A stretch of 64,000 bases of DNA from Nostoc sp. 'Peltigera membranacea cyanobiont' 210A (GCF_002246015.1 NZ_NOLJ01000005.1:1-64000), one strand, 5' to 3'; positions 31,653 through 40,091 are shown, counted from the first letter of the stretch. The notes: a model not told the origin generated them from the sequence alone. Made by a program: numbers and translations.

Positions 31653-31748
31653 TCAACCACCAGCAGCAAAAGTTAACATAATTATCACTGAAAGTAATAT
31701 ACCAGGGGTAAGTAGTGTTACTAGCATTAATAGGTCATGAGTGGACAT
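31653..31748 (-). CDS. Possible 31-residue single-pass membrane protein
   Basis: ATG 31748 to TGA 31653 encodes 31 residues: a polar start MSTHDLL, one continuous hydrophobic segment with a central proline-glycine (TLLTPGILLSVIIMLTFAA) and a GG end. Size and layout match small subunits of photosynthetic or NDH complexes, but I do not recognise the sequence as any named one (not PetL/N/G, PsaM, PsbX). TTGGAC...TACAGT, about 30-50 bp upstream, could be a promoter. The ribosome-binding site is weak. It lies between the reductase and the MidA-type methyltransferase on the same strand. Confidence 0.45.
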   Translation of the reverse strand: MSTHDLLMLVTLLTPGILLSVIIMLTFAAGG

Positions 31749-31857
31749 AATTATTACTTTGGTAGTGTGTTTAACTTTACTGTAATCACTGTTATGCTAG
31801 TCCAAATAAGACTGATACTGCATTCTTAAATAGAGTTTTAACTTTTCAACTTTACGC

Positions 31858-33036
31858 TTACTCTGGCAGGATCAATCCTTTTAATGGTTGAGAGATTTCT
31901 GTCTTGTCCAGACCTTTGCTCTGAATTAAGACTCCAAAGCCGCCGAGTCCTGTGGGATCTAGAAGTTGGTGTAGTGCGTCCCGATGCTGTAGTAACTGCG
32001 AGAGAGGTTGCTTTTGCTCGGAAAGGGCTGCAATACGATCGCCTAACCCCAATGCCATCAAAAATAATCCCTGCTGGATAAAACCAACATTCTTTAAATT
32101 ACACTTCTGGCCCCAGCGTTCCAAAGCTGTAAAGTCAACATGGGCAGTTATATCTTGTCGCCCAATATTAATATAAGGATTGTCATGGAAGCGGTGGTGA
32201 TAATAGCACTGTAACGTTCCTTGCGATCGCCTGGGATTGTAGTAACGGCTGGCGGGGTAGCCATAATCAATTGTTAACACATAGCCGCGCTGCAAGCGGT
32301 CTGCTACTATACTCAACCAGTCTAAAGCAGCTAAATTAATTTCACTACGGTAGCCATCGGGATATGCACTTTGGGTAAAGTTCATTTCCACTAAGTCTAA
32401 ATATTCAGCTAGTTGGGGCGTTGAAGGTTCCCCTGTGACTTCCACAAATGATGAGCAGGTTTCTTTCTCATTACTATCTGTGGTTACATAAATTTCTCGG
32501 AGTTCTCCCGTTTCTAGGATGAATTGATGCACGGGGAACGCATCTACTAACTCGTTAGAGAAAAAGCAACCTGCGATCGCATTTGGTGGTATCTCCTCTA
32601 AATTACACCAACGCACAGGGAAATCTTGCAAGCGTTGCTGCTGTTCTTGTCTTAAAGTTGGAGACTTTTCAACAATGATGTACTCTAGCGCCGTAAAAAA
32701 ATCTGGGTAGTGTAGCTGATGATATTTAAGGATATGCAAAGCTAGCAATCCTTGACCTGCTCCCATTTCTACCAAAGAAAAGGGTACAGGTTTTCCTAAA
32801 ATCTCCCACATTTGCAAAAATTGTTCTGCGAGTAACTCACCAAAGTCAGAACAAAGGTTGGGAGAGGTAAAAAAATCACTATCTTTAAAGCCTATTTTGA
32901 CTGCATCGCTGGAATAGTAACCGTATTCAGGGTGGTATAATGCCATGTCCATGAATTGGGCAAAAGTAATTCGTTGTTGAGGATTAGTGGTAATGTGATT
33001 GGCGATCGCTGCACACAGCAAAGCATTGGAATCCAT
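31858..33036 (-). CDS. MidA/NDUFAF7-type SAM-dependent methyltransferase
   Basis: 392 residues of the DUF185 family, whose mitochondrial member NDUFAF7 methylates a complex I subunit arginine during assembly. Hallmarks: MALYHPEYGYYSS near residue 31, the SAM loop LVEMGAGQGLLALHIL (~87-102), and FFSNELVDAFPVHQF (~152-166), and a C-terminal GFGVLIQSKGL strand. In a cyanobacterium the natural target might be NDH-1, an inference from homology only. Start ATG 33036. The next gene upstream on the same strand is the toxin-like gene 97 bp away. Confidence 0.9.
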   Translation of the reverse strand: MDSNALLCAAIANHITTNPQQRITFAQFMDMALYHPEYGYYSSDAVKIGFKDSDFFTSPNLCSDFGELLAEQFLQMWEILGKPVPFSLVEMGAGQGLLALHILKYHQLHYPDFFTALEYIIVEKSPTLRQEQQQRLQDFPVRWCNLEEIPPNAIAGCFFSNELVDAFPVHQFILETGELREIYVTTDSNEKETCSSFVEVTGEPSTPQLAEYLDLVEMNFTQSAYPDGYRSEINLAALDWLSIVADRLQRGYVLTIDYGYPASRYYNPRRSQGTLQCYYHHRFHDNPYINIGRQDITAHVDFTALERWGQKCNLKNVGFIQQGLFLMALGLGDRIAALSEQKQPLSQLLQHRDALHQLLDPTGLGGFGVLIQSKGLDKTEISQPLKGLILPE

Positions 33037-33132
33037 AAAATTTCAGATTTTAGATTGGGGACTACAAAAAACGAATGCTTATCAACGACGACAGGCTACG
33101 CTAACGTCAGTCAAATTAATCGCCTCCAATCG

Positions 33133-33486
33133 TTAACGCAAAGGCAAGAACCGGACTTGTCCCTCCCATTCTCCTTCTAAGCTACATTCATCTAGCAACA
33201 AAATTTCCTCGATCGCTAAACCAACTGAAACACGACGACTGATCTCAAATAACCCAGGCATTGCCAAGCCTGCTTCTAATCGTTCATAAGCAAAAGTTGT
33301 CATCGTCGCGACATCATGAGTTAGCACCACACGTCTGTTTTGCGCTGCCCATTCTAATACAGTTGGGTCGTCTGCTTCAGTTAATCCAACATCCTGAACG
33401 CGGACAATATCAACATTACTGTTACGACGCAGAATACCACGGATAATCTGATTGTTAAAGTTCTCGTCAACCAAGAAACGCAGCAT
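33133..33486 (-). CDS. DUF5615 PIN-like toxin of a toxin-antitoxin pair
   Basis: 117 residues of the DUF5615 (PIN-like, Mut7-C-related) family. The acidic residues expected of the nuclease site are seen in FLVDENFNNQI (residues 4-14), TEADDPTVLEWA (~36-47) and RRVVLTHDVATM (~53-64). It follows the DUF433 gene by 6 bp on the same strand, the standard gene order of this TA type. The likely activity is RNA cleavage when not bound by its partner (family inference). Confidence 0.88.
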   Translation of the reverse strand: MLRFLVDENFNNQIIRGILRRNSNVDIVRVQDVGLTEADDPTVLEWAAQNRRVVLTHDVATMTTFAYERLEAGLAMPGLFEISRRVSVGLAIEEILLLDECSLEGEWEGQVRFLPLR

Positions 33487-33492
33487 CGTAAT

Positions 33493-33825
33493 TTACCCTT
33501 GTGGGTTTCGTCTTGCTAAAAGGCGATCGCGCACTCCAATAGGGTTAAAACGCTTTTCAGCTTCCTGCTGAACTTTCGTGGCAAGTCTTTGACGCTCTAG
33601 AAGGTAGGTATCAACTTCGGATTGGTGTTGTAAGTAATAACCAATCACCAAATAGATATCCCAAAGATGAAGCGATGGGTACTGTTCTCTGATCTCTTCT
33701 GCTGTAGACCCTTCAAGAAAAGCTGTAACCACTGTATCTAAAGTGATGCGGGTTTTGCTAATCCTAACAACGCCATTTGCATCAGTTACAAGGGGAATCG
33801 GGGTAACAGTAGGAATAAGTAGCAT
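33493..33825 (-). CDS. DUF433 antitoxin
   Basis: 110 residues. The DUF433 core is recognisable: VTDANGVVRISKTRITLDTV, FLEGSTAEEIREQYPSL and LHLWDIYLVIGYYLQH, a winged-helix DNA-binding fold (TRITLDTVV...GSTAEEI) that neutralises DUF5615 partners and should autoregulate the pair. The C-terminal ~30 residues (EKRFNPIGVRDRLLARR) are positively charged and probably wrap the toxin. First gene of the two-gene operon. Confidence 0.88.
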   Translation of the reverse strand: MLLIPTVTPIPLVTDANGVVRISKTRITLDTVVTAFLEGSTAEEIREQYPSLHLWDIYLVIGYYLQHQSEVDTYLLERQRLATKVQQEAEKRFNPIGVRDRLLARRNPQG

Positions 33826-33923
33826 TTTAATATCTAGGCAGTACTGTTTTCCTATGGCCAGTATAAGCCAAATTTAGAAGCACCCATCTAGATCAAGACA
33901 TCTCCTAAAAGGCAATTTGCTAC

Positions 33924-34313
33924 TTAGGCACTCACCAACGACACTAGCACACCATTGGGATCGCGGACACGAGCAATCATTTGTCCCCCAGGCTGGCTTT
34001 TAGGGGCATCTAGTGTTTTTGCACCAGCCCCGATCGCTCTCATGTAAGCGCTACCAACATCAGGAGTAATAAATGATATTTGGATTAATGTCGGTGGTTG
34101 TGTAGCGTCGTTGGGATGGCAACCACCAGGAAATAACTTCTGTGCTTCGCTACTAGAGGAGAAAGCTAGTGTGGTGTTTCCGGTTTCGATTTCCGCCCAG
34201 ATAGATTGTCCCTTATCCACGAGAGTACGGCGAACTAGACCAAAGGCTTTTTCGTAAAACTCAACGGTTTTAACTACATCGTCTACCCAGATGACCGTGT
34301 AACCAAATTTCAT
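33924..34313 (-). CDS. VOC-superfamily (glyoxalase-like) protein
   Basis: 129 residues, one vicinal-oxygen-chelate module pair. N-terminal GYTVIWVDDVVKTVEFYEKA and C-terminal VRDPNGVLVSLV are typical of the glyoxalase/bleomycin-resistance/dioxygenase superfamily. The metal-ligand pattern is incomplete compared with true glyoxalase I, so the substrate is uncertain. A small stand-alone gene; a short tract of ACGAATT heptads (34409-34431) separates it from the GAF gene downstream. Confidence 0.85.
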   Translation of the reverse strand: MKFGYTVIWVDDVVKTVEFYEKAFGLVRRTLVDKGQSIWAEIETGNTTLAFSSSSEAQKLFPGGCHPNDATQPPTLIQISFITPDVGSAYMRAIGAGAKTLDAPKSQPGGQMIARVRDPNGVLVSLVSA

Positions 34314-34433
34314 AATTCTTTCTCCTTATCTAGAAAAAATTGAGGGTTTGAAACCCACGGAGGTGGGTAAAGCCTTGTGTAAACGCGGTTTCTAACCGCC
34401 CTTTTAACTACGAATTACGAATTACGAATTATT

Positions 34434-34970
34434 TTAGCTCTCCAGAATATTACGATCTGTTGCTAGGGTTTGCGCCCCTATTTGCATCATTTCTATATCT
34501 GATGGCGACCAATCATGAGGCCCTTGACAGTGGTGTGCTACTAGTAATCCCCATAATCCTCTAGGGATGACAATTGGTGCAACCAAGTTGGCGCGAACCT
34601 GCATACTGCGGAGAAAGTCTCGGTGACAAGCCTCGATTGGCTCTAATTCAATATCAGCGATCGCTTTTACCCGTCCTGCTAAGTATAAAGCAGCATACTC
34701 GTTGTTAAAACAATCATCTGGGCCAGTGGAACCCAGTATTGAGAATTCTTGAGAACTCAAAGATTCAAAAGTCACCTGTCCTTCCCACTGCCCGTAAAAA
34801 TAATACAACACCACCCGATCAACCTGAAGCGATTCTCTGAGTTGATTTGTTGTTTGCCGGACTAACTCATTTTGCTCTATTGACCTGACAAGGCGATCGA
34901 GCAAATTTTGCAACCCCTGTTCGCGGCGATCGCGGTTTTGGTTAAATTTGGAGTCAGGATGAATTTGCAC
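34434..34970 (-). CDS. Solitary GAF protein with DXCF-cyanobacteriochrome cysteines
   Basis: 178 residues, a single GAF domain with no kinase, GGDEF or other output domain. The C-terminal half fits bilin-binding cyanobacteriochrome (CBCR) GAFs: ADIELEPIEACHRDFLRSMQ with the canonical chromophore Cys115-His116, then VRANLVAPI and LWGLLVAHHCQGPHDW. The second motif DDCF (Cys87) lies 28 residues before Cys115, the spacing I recall for DXCF-type CBCRs, which form a second thioether and respond to blue/teal-green light. An N-terminal helix (LLDRLVRSIEQNELVRQTTN) resembles the linker helix of such GAFs. Whether it binds phycocyanobilin or phycoviolobilin is untested. Confidence 0.8.
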   Translation of the reverse strand: MQIHPDSKFNQNRDRREQGLQNLLDRLVRSIEQNELVRQTTNQLRESLQVDRVVLYYFYGQWEGQVTFESLSSQEFSILGSTGPDDCFNNEYAALYLAGRVKAIADIELEPIEACHRDFLRSMQVRANLVAPIVIPRGLWGLLVAHHCQGPHDWSPSDIEMMQIGAQTLATDRNILES

Positions 34971-35555
34971 GGTTCTAAAATTACGACTAGGTAAATGCTG
35001 CCGGATTTATATAGTAATTTATTACACCTTATTTAAATACATTTTTGTATTTATAGCAGCAATTTCATTTTAACGAAACATATAATACTATTTAACTTCT
35101 ACGGGGAATTTTCAATAGAATCTTAAGAAATTATAATTTCTAATTTGCAGCAAAGAAAATTCCCAATTATAAATTTAAAGTTAAGAATTTTGGTAACTTA
35201 CAAATAATATGATCGGTTTTATATAGCAATCTTATTTGATTTGCCCTCCACCGATAGGCTTAGATCCCCGACTTCTTGAAGAAGTCGGGGATCTTTTTGT
35301 TCGTAACTCCTACACGGATTGCTATATAAATTGAAGTAATAAATATACTTAAAAACTATAATGTAATCAAGTCATTTTCAAACATCCTTTGAGAGGTTGT
35401 TTAAAAAGTATTATTGCTAACATCTAAGCCTCGGAAACCTAACCCCCCTAGCCCCCCTTCCCTACAAGGGAATGGGGGTTTCAAAGCCTCTCTCCGTTTC
35501 GGGGAGAGGTTTGGAGAGGGGTTTTTAGTATACTTTGCAACTTTTAAAACATCCT
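34971..35555. repeat. Intergenic region with two dispersed elements
   Basis: No gene seen. 34980-35215 is A/T-rich and should contain the GAF promoter. The hairpin element at 35219-35331 and the MITE-like element at 35391-35558 are listed separately; TTTTCAAACATCCTTT at 35375-35390 looks like the end of a further copy, directly abutting the latter. Confidence 0.5.
35219..35331. mobile_element. Hairpin element, family B (copy 1)
   Basis: Ends TATATAGCAATC (left) and GATTGCTATATA (right) are inverted repeats. The centre has a 16-bp arm pair, AGATCCCCGACTTCTT (35262-35277) and its exact complement (35279-35294), followed by TTTTTG, so it could also end transcription. Related copies with the same GACTTCTT/AAGAAGTC core occur at 47100-47190 and 51620-51720, in the opposite orientation. 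Confidence 0.7.
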
Positions 35556-35558
35556 TTA
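35391..35558. mobile_element. MITE-like element, family A (copy 2)
   Basis: Left end AGAGGTTGTTTAAAAAGT and right end ACTTTTAAAACATCCTTT form imperfect inverted repeats. The interior holds AACATCTAAGCCTCGGAAAC and two hairpins built on CCCCCCTTCCC/GGGAATGGGGG and CCTCTCTCC/GGGGAGAGG. It is the inverted equivalent of the element at 28253-28422. Its right end contains the stop codon of the methyltransferase gene. Confidence 0.7.
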
Positions 35559-38500
35559 AGAACAAGAGATTATTTTTGAGTTTCCAAACATTGGGGCAAA
35601 GTTACGATAAGCTGACAATGCTGCTTCTTTAACGGTTGCATTAACAATCGGAAAGGTAGTGAGGATGTAGCTAAATTCATCTTCAGTTAAGCCGTAAAGA
35701 TGTGCTACCATTCCATCGAGTTCTGCGCGAAGTTTAGCGCGTTCTGCTTCGTCGGTAACGCCTTGTTGATGGGAACCTAAACCGACTTCTTGCGCGAGTT
35801 CGTCAAATTCTGGTGTGGTGCAGATGAGTTTGGCGGCGCGTTGTACAATATCGTTGAAGTTGCGATCGTTTTTTGTTAAACGTGGTACGGGTAGTTGGTA
35901 AATGTAAAACATATTTATATTGGCAGATACCATTTGCCGAGCATATAAATCAAGTGTAAATGAATTTAAAATAGCTTGAGCAAAAACTATTTCAGAACTT
36001 GATATCATAGTCATTCCAGAAATAACTAAAATTGAATTACCACAAAATACATTTTTTGGTATTGCTCCTATAATAAGTGTTCTAGCATCAGTATTCCTAG
36101 CTATAGCTCTAAACCCTAAGCGGTAGCTTTGATAATCTAAATATTGACCTGTATCGCTTTCATTCCGTCCCAATAAAGCTTTCCTGCCTTCTTGTTCATC
36201 CACCCAATATTTTGGTTCAGCATATAGATGAGTGAACTGATGAATCATCTTGCCTTCATAAAGTGGTAATCTTTCTTTAACAGGCTGTTGTTTAAATAAA
36301 TGACTATCATTCGTCATGTCAAATTCACGGGTTAAGCGCAAATTCCACTTACCTTCAATCTTTTCACCTAGTAAAGGGAACTTAAGCATTTTGTCAGCTA
36401 TGCGGATATCTACTTCATTCTTAAACTCCATTACAGATAGGGAATCAGGCGAGAGTTTACGTATCATGTCTACATTAATCTGCAAGCTATTATCACTAGG
36501 AAAAGTTTGAAGTTCCTGCACATCCAAACGCATAAAAGCAGATGGAAACTCAGTTGTTGTACTATTTTTAACAAAAGTAAGGACAACTATTTTAAAACTG
36601 CGATGAACTCCTTCAAAGATTTCCTTACGATTCTCAAGACAGAATAAACCAGTAACTTTAGTTTGACTAAACAACATCTCCCGCAATTGCTTAGTCCCCA
36701 AATCCGTATAAATCCCACTAGGAATTACAATTCCGCACTCACCGCCTGAACGCAGAAGATTAAAACACTGTTCTGTAAACAGCTTATAGAGATTAATATC
36801 CGTACCTGCTTTTTTACCATTCACAACAGAAATCTGATTTTTATACTGTTCAGATGAACGATAATAAGCGCTGACATAAGGATACTGACTTTGATATTCT
36901 AACCAAGCACTGGCAATTATGGGATTTTGTAAGAGTTTATTCTGTTCTTTCTCAAAATCCTTAATATCCATCTTGTTCTTCGTCACCAGTTCATTATGCT
37001 GTGCAAAGAACTCTTTCGCCTGTGGCTTAAATATCTCCCACGGCGGATTAGTGATAATTGCATCAAAACCACCGTGTTCTAAAACCTTGTCAAAATGATA
37101 ACCCCAGTGAAACGGCTTCAAAGCTGCAATATCCTCAACCTTCAAAACCCGCTTCTGTGATTTTCCAGTTAACTGAACCTCTTCATACTTGATACCCAAA
37201 CGCTTACTAAACTCATCCAACAGCAAAAGATTTAACTTTTCTTGCGATTTCCTGTTAAGTTGATCAATTGGAGTCCGTAACATCTCTAAGCGAGTTTTTT
37301 GAAAGCTTCCATCTATCCCACCACTAAGTTGTTCTTTTCCAAGAATAAAAGCGTGTTGTTTATATGATTTTACATATTCATTTTTATCTTCTAAAATCTT
37401 CTTATAATTATCTGCGGCTAAAGACTGTAATAGATTTCCTTGTAGTGAATTTCCCACCGCATCAAAAGCAGTATCATCAACTTTAATTAAACCAATCAGT
37501 GAATTACCCGCCATAATATTAAAATCAATATTAGGCAAAGGCTCTAACTCTTCCACATCGTTAGCAGAAGAAACCAACGCTAAGAAAAGACGCAGTTTAG
37601 CAATTTCCGTTGCTTCCTCCATGATATCTATACCATAGAGGTTATCAGAAACAATCCGCTTTTTGATAAAATAAGGTAGTGATGGATGGGAATTTTCTAT
37701 ATCTTCAAGCTTAGTTTTGAGAATCCCATCATCCATCAATTTAATTGTCCCGAACACCGCACTATAAACTTGGATGAGCGTTTTCATCGCCGCCACAAGA
37801 AAAGCACCAGAACCGCAAGCTGGGTCAAGAATTGATAAATTAGGAAGAATATCATCCATTAGTAGACGACAAACATTTGTATCCAGTTTGATAAGAAGTT
37901 CGTTAATATCTTCAAATGGCTTATACTTATCAGACAGCGCATCATTCACGCGGTCTACAATTAACTTGTGGATAGTTCTATCACAAAGATATTCTGTAAT
38001 CTGCGGTCTAGTATAATACGCTCCAAAAGCTTTTTGATTAATATATTTCTCGAAAATATAACCCAAGACATCAGGATTTATCTCATCGTCTTTTCCTTCC
38101 GGCGTATCATCCAAATTCCAAGAATAACGCCCAAATAAATCTAGAACTTGCTCAAACGCCTCATCAACTATAGAAATTTGATATTTCTCTTCAATATGAT
38201 GCTTGAGAAATAATCCACCATTCAGATATTTAACCTTTCCTACCAATTCTTGTACAGATAAATCGCGTTCAAACTCAGGTTTAGCAAAGCTTTCAAAAAA
38301 CAAAGCCTTGAGAAATTCACCATAAAAATGATTTTCAGCTTTTTGTTTACTTTGCTCAAGCTTATTTTGCAGATAATTTAAATCTTTATTATCAATAAAA
38401 CCCTTACGCTGGAGAAAATAAACAAACATCAGGCGATTGAGAACTACCGATGTATACCAACGTCTATCTGTGTCATTATCAATTCCTTTAACAAAGAGCA

Positions 38501-39041
38501 AAAACTTCTGGTGTTGCTCTTGAAATTCCTTGTAAAACTTCTTAGTTACTGGCTCAACATCAAAACCGCGTTGTAGTTTATAAGCAATTTCGACAACAGT
38601 CGGTTCCCCATGCTCTAATTCAGTAATATCAATAACTAAAGAACCAAGCTTGCTTAAAAATAAGTCTCCTGGTTGACCCTTTACATATAAATGGTCACGA
38701 ACGTAGCTTTTACTTCCTTCTCGTTTCACCCAATACCAAAGACTACGCGTGCGTTCTTCAGTAATAAAAATTAGGAGATTTTCATTTATAAGTTTAGTAA
38801 CTTCTTGATGAATAGCAACTCTCACTTTAGCTTCTGGTATGTTTCCATCTGCTGCGGTGACTTCAAAGATTGCAACCCCTGAAAGTTCAGCAATCTTCTG
38901 GTATTTATAGGTTTTGTTATCAATCTTTAAGGTTTCAGGTTTTTGTCTTGAGGGTTTAGACCAACCTAATTCTTCTATAAATAAATCACTAAATTTGAAC
39001 TTAGAGAGTAAATCGCGTGTTCGTTGAAAATTGAGTGACAT
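35556..39041 (-). CDS. Eco57I-type adenine-specific DNA methyltransferase (possible restriction-modification enzyme)
   Basis: 1161 residues. Central N6-adenine methylase of the gamma class: AFGAYYTRPQITEYL (~340), SAM motif I DPACGSGAFL (~404-413) and catalytic NPPW (~666). NVRLFLALVSS-type helices and the target-recognition region (~750-1100) follow. The N-terminal ~330 residues carry the long domain found in large Eco57I-like proteins (FEVTAADGN, VRDHLYVKGQPGDLFLSKL, NRLMFVYFLQRKGF, EINPDVLGYIFEKYINQ). I see no unmistakable PD-(D/E)XK nuclease motif, so cleavage may come from the partner helicase. The stop TAA lies within a MITE end, hinting at C-terminal remodelling. Not a typical PglX, since no other BREX gene is present. 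Confidence 0.88.
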   Translation of the reverse strand: MSLNFQRTRDLLSKFKFSDLFIEELGWSKPSRQKPETLKIDNKTYKYQKIAELSGVAIFEVTAADGNIPEAKVRVAIHQEVTKLINENLLIFITEERTRSLWYWVKREGSKSYVRDHLYVKGQPGDLFLSKLGSLVIDITELEHGEPTVVEIAYKLQRGFDVEPVTKKFYKEFQEQHQKFLLFVKGIDNDTDRRWYTSVVLNRLMFVYFLQRKGFIDNKDLNYLQNKLEQSKQKAENHFYGEFLKALFFESFAKPEFERDLSVQELVGKVKYLNGGLFLKHHIEEKYQISIVDEAFEQVLDLFGRYSWNLDDTPEGKDDEINPDVLGYIFEKYINQKAFGAYYTRPQITEYLCDRTIHKLIVDRVNDALSDKYKPFEDINELLIKLDTNVCRLLMDDILPNLSILDPACGSGAFLVAAMKTLIQVYSAVFGTIKLMDDGILKTKLEDIENSHPSLPYFIKKRIVSDNLYGIDIMEEATEIAKLRLFLALVSSANDVEELEPLPNIDFNIMAGNSLIGLIKVDDTAFDAVGNSLQGNLLQSLAADNYKKILEDKNEYVKSYKQHAFILGKEQLSGGIDGSFQKTRLEMLRTPIDQLNRKSQEKLNLLLLDEFSKRLGIKYEEVQLTGKSQKRVLKVEDIAALKPFHWGYHFDKVLEHGGFDAIITNPPWEIFKPQAKEFFAQHNELVTKNKMDIKDFEKEQNKLLQNPIIASAWLEYQSQYPYVSAYYRSSEQYKNQISVVNGKKAGTDINLYKLFTEQCFNLLRSGGECGIVIPSGIYTDLGTKQLREMLFSQTKVTGLFCLENRKEIFEGVHRSFKIVVLTFVKNSTTTEFPSAFMRLDVQELQTFPSDNSLQINVDMIRKLSPDSLSVMEFKNEVDIRIADKMLKFPLLGEKIEGKWNLRLTREFDMTNDSHLFKQQPVKERLPLYEGKMIHQFTHLYAEPKYWVDEQEGRKALLGRNESDTGQYLDYQSYRLGFRAIARNTDARTLIIGAIPKNVFCGNSILVISGMTMISSSEIVFAQAILNSFTLDLYARQMVSANINMFYIYQLPVPRLTKNDRNFNDIVQRAAKLICTTPEFDELAQEVGLGSHQQGVTDEAERAKLRAELDGMVAHLYGLTEDEFSYILTTFPIVNATVKEAALSAYRNFAPMFGNSKIISCS

Positions 39042-39387
39042 AAAGTTACCATGCTTGGAAAATAAAAACCAAGCATGGTAAATTTGCCATTCAGAAAATA
39101 AATCTGTGGCTTTAAAAATTAAGTCTGCGCTGGCGGACTTTAAGAAACCCTGTTTATAAGAGTTAAATTTTTACCATGCTTTTTATACTTTATAAATCCT
39201 TTACATTTAATTAGGCTGAGAAATTATACGGAACAATTATCAATTTTTCTAAACGTTGGGTTTATTTGTGCAGCCGGGATTTTTTATTGTCAAGTATATT
39301 TGCTGATTACTTTATCAAAACGCCTAATTGCTTTATAAAAATGTCTGTTTAGTTTCTCAAAACACTGAAATGCTTTCTCAAAATAAG
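39042..39387. other. Upstream region of the methyltransferase
   Basis: No gene. A/T-rich; GCTTGGTTTTTATT inverted with AATAAAAACCAAGC around 39050-39075 (ATGCTTGG...CCAAGCAT) forms a hairpin just before the start codon. Promoter probably between 39100 and 39300. The 39280-39390 stretch starts to show degenerate 20-bp repeats that lead into the array at 39388. Confidence 0.45.
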
Positions 39388-39625
39388 CTTTTACTTATTC
39401 AAAAGAAGCTTTTGCTTTCTCATTTTGGTGTTTTCCGCAAGCAAAATAAGCTTTTACTTTCTCAAACCCCAGTTTGCTTTCTCATTTTAGTGTTTTCCGC
39501 AAGCAAAATAAGCTTTGACTTATTCAAACTCCAGTTTGCTTTCTCATTTTGGTGTTTTCCGCAAGCAAAATGAGCTTTTACTTTCTCAAACCCCAGTTTG
39601 CTTTCTAATTTCGGTGTTTTACGTA
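39388..39625. repeat. 62-bp tandem repeat array
   Basis: About 3.5 copies with an exact 62-bp period; TTTGCTTTCTCATTTT-type starts lie at 39411, 39473, 39535 and 39597. Each unit contains GGTGTTTTCCGCAAGCAAAA, which can fold (TTTTGCTTGC complement). Inside the unit is a ~21-bp sub-repeat (AGCTTTTACTTATTC and AGCTTTTGCTTTCTC). 62 is not a multiple of three, and the open frames across it are accidental. Confidence 0.8.
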
Positions 39626-39634
39626 ATATAACAA

Positions 39635-39699
39635 AGACGCGATAAATTGCCGTCTCTACAAAGGGCTGATTATTGTAGAGACGGCGATTCATCGCGTCT
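39635..39699. repeat. Palindromic element, family C (copy 1)
   Basis: 27-bp arms 39635-39661 and 39673-39699, two mismatches, loop of 11. Outer sequence AGACGCGATAAATTGCC, inner CGTCTCTACAA. A second copy with perfect arms lies at 40719-40783. Text of this type (GTAGAGACGGCGATTTATCG) is widespread in cyanobacterial intergenic DNA by my recollection. Confidence 0.8.
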
Positions 39700-39715
39700 A
39701 TTGCCATTGGGTGTA

Positions 39716-39862
39716 ACGCGTAAGTTGAGGAGTAAAAGTAAAGCTTGGAAATTTAGCTTGATTCGCCGATTGTATGAATTAGGATTGCAAGAAAAAGATA
39801 TTTGTAACTTTTATCGATTTATTGATTGAGTTATGATTTTACCAAAAGCCTTAGAGGATGTT
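39716..39862 (+). pseudogene. Remnant of a Rpn/transposase-associated protein, nonsense-broken
   Basis: Translation gives KSKAWKFSLIRRLYELGLQ, EKDICNFYRFID, a TGA at 39827-39829, then in the same frame VMILPKALED. Rpn-like cyanobacterial proteins (recombination-promoting nuclease/putative transposase) carry LYxxGxxxxDIxxLYRFIDWVMxLP at this place, so the TGA very likely replaces the TGG of the conserved tryptophan. Only the 3' part survives, cut off upstream near the family C palindrome. Not expressed as a functional protein. Confidence 0.55.
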
Positions 39863-40091
39863 TAAAAAGTGGTATGTAGTGATTTGAATCAAATTATTAC
39901 CCCCCTTAATCCCCCCTTATAAAGGGGGAAACAAGAAAATCCGGTTCCCTCCCCTTTATAAGGGGAGGGTTAGGGTGGGGTGAAAAATACGTATTGGTTA
40001 GGAGAAGTAGGTTGGGTGGAGCGGAGCGCAACCCAACAAATATCAGGATGTTGGGTTACGCAAAGCCTCCACCTAACCTACAATTTTTTTA
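39846..40091. repeat. Nested dispersed repeats between pseudogene and Uma2 gene
   Basis: 39850-39870 has AGAGGATGTTTAAAAAGT, a single family A end without a matching right end. 39900-39990 has C-rich and G-rich blocks (CCCCCCTTATAAAGGGGG, CCCTTTATAAGGGG). 40005-40082 is a GTAGGTTGGG...CCTAACCTAC inverted repeat with inner AACCCAACA/TGTTGGGTT, a typical cyanobacterial palindrome. No gene. Confidence 0.6.

Noticed and set aside
35556-39041. BREX PglX
   Set aside because: Size and methylase motifs are compatible, but none of the other BREX genes (brxA-C, pglZ, brxL) is in the window.
39328-39625. CRISPR array suspicion for the 62-bp tandem repeat
   Set aside because: No alternation of identical repeats with unique spacers; units are contiguous copies, and no cas gene is present.
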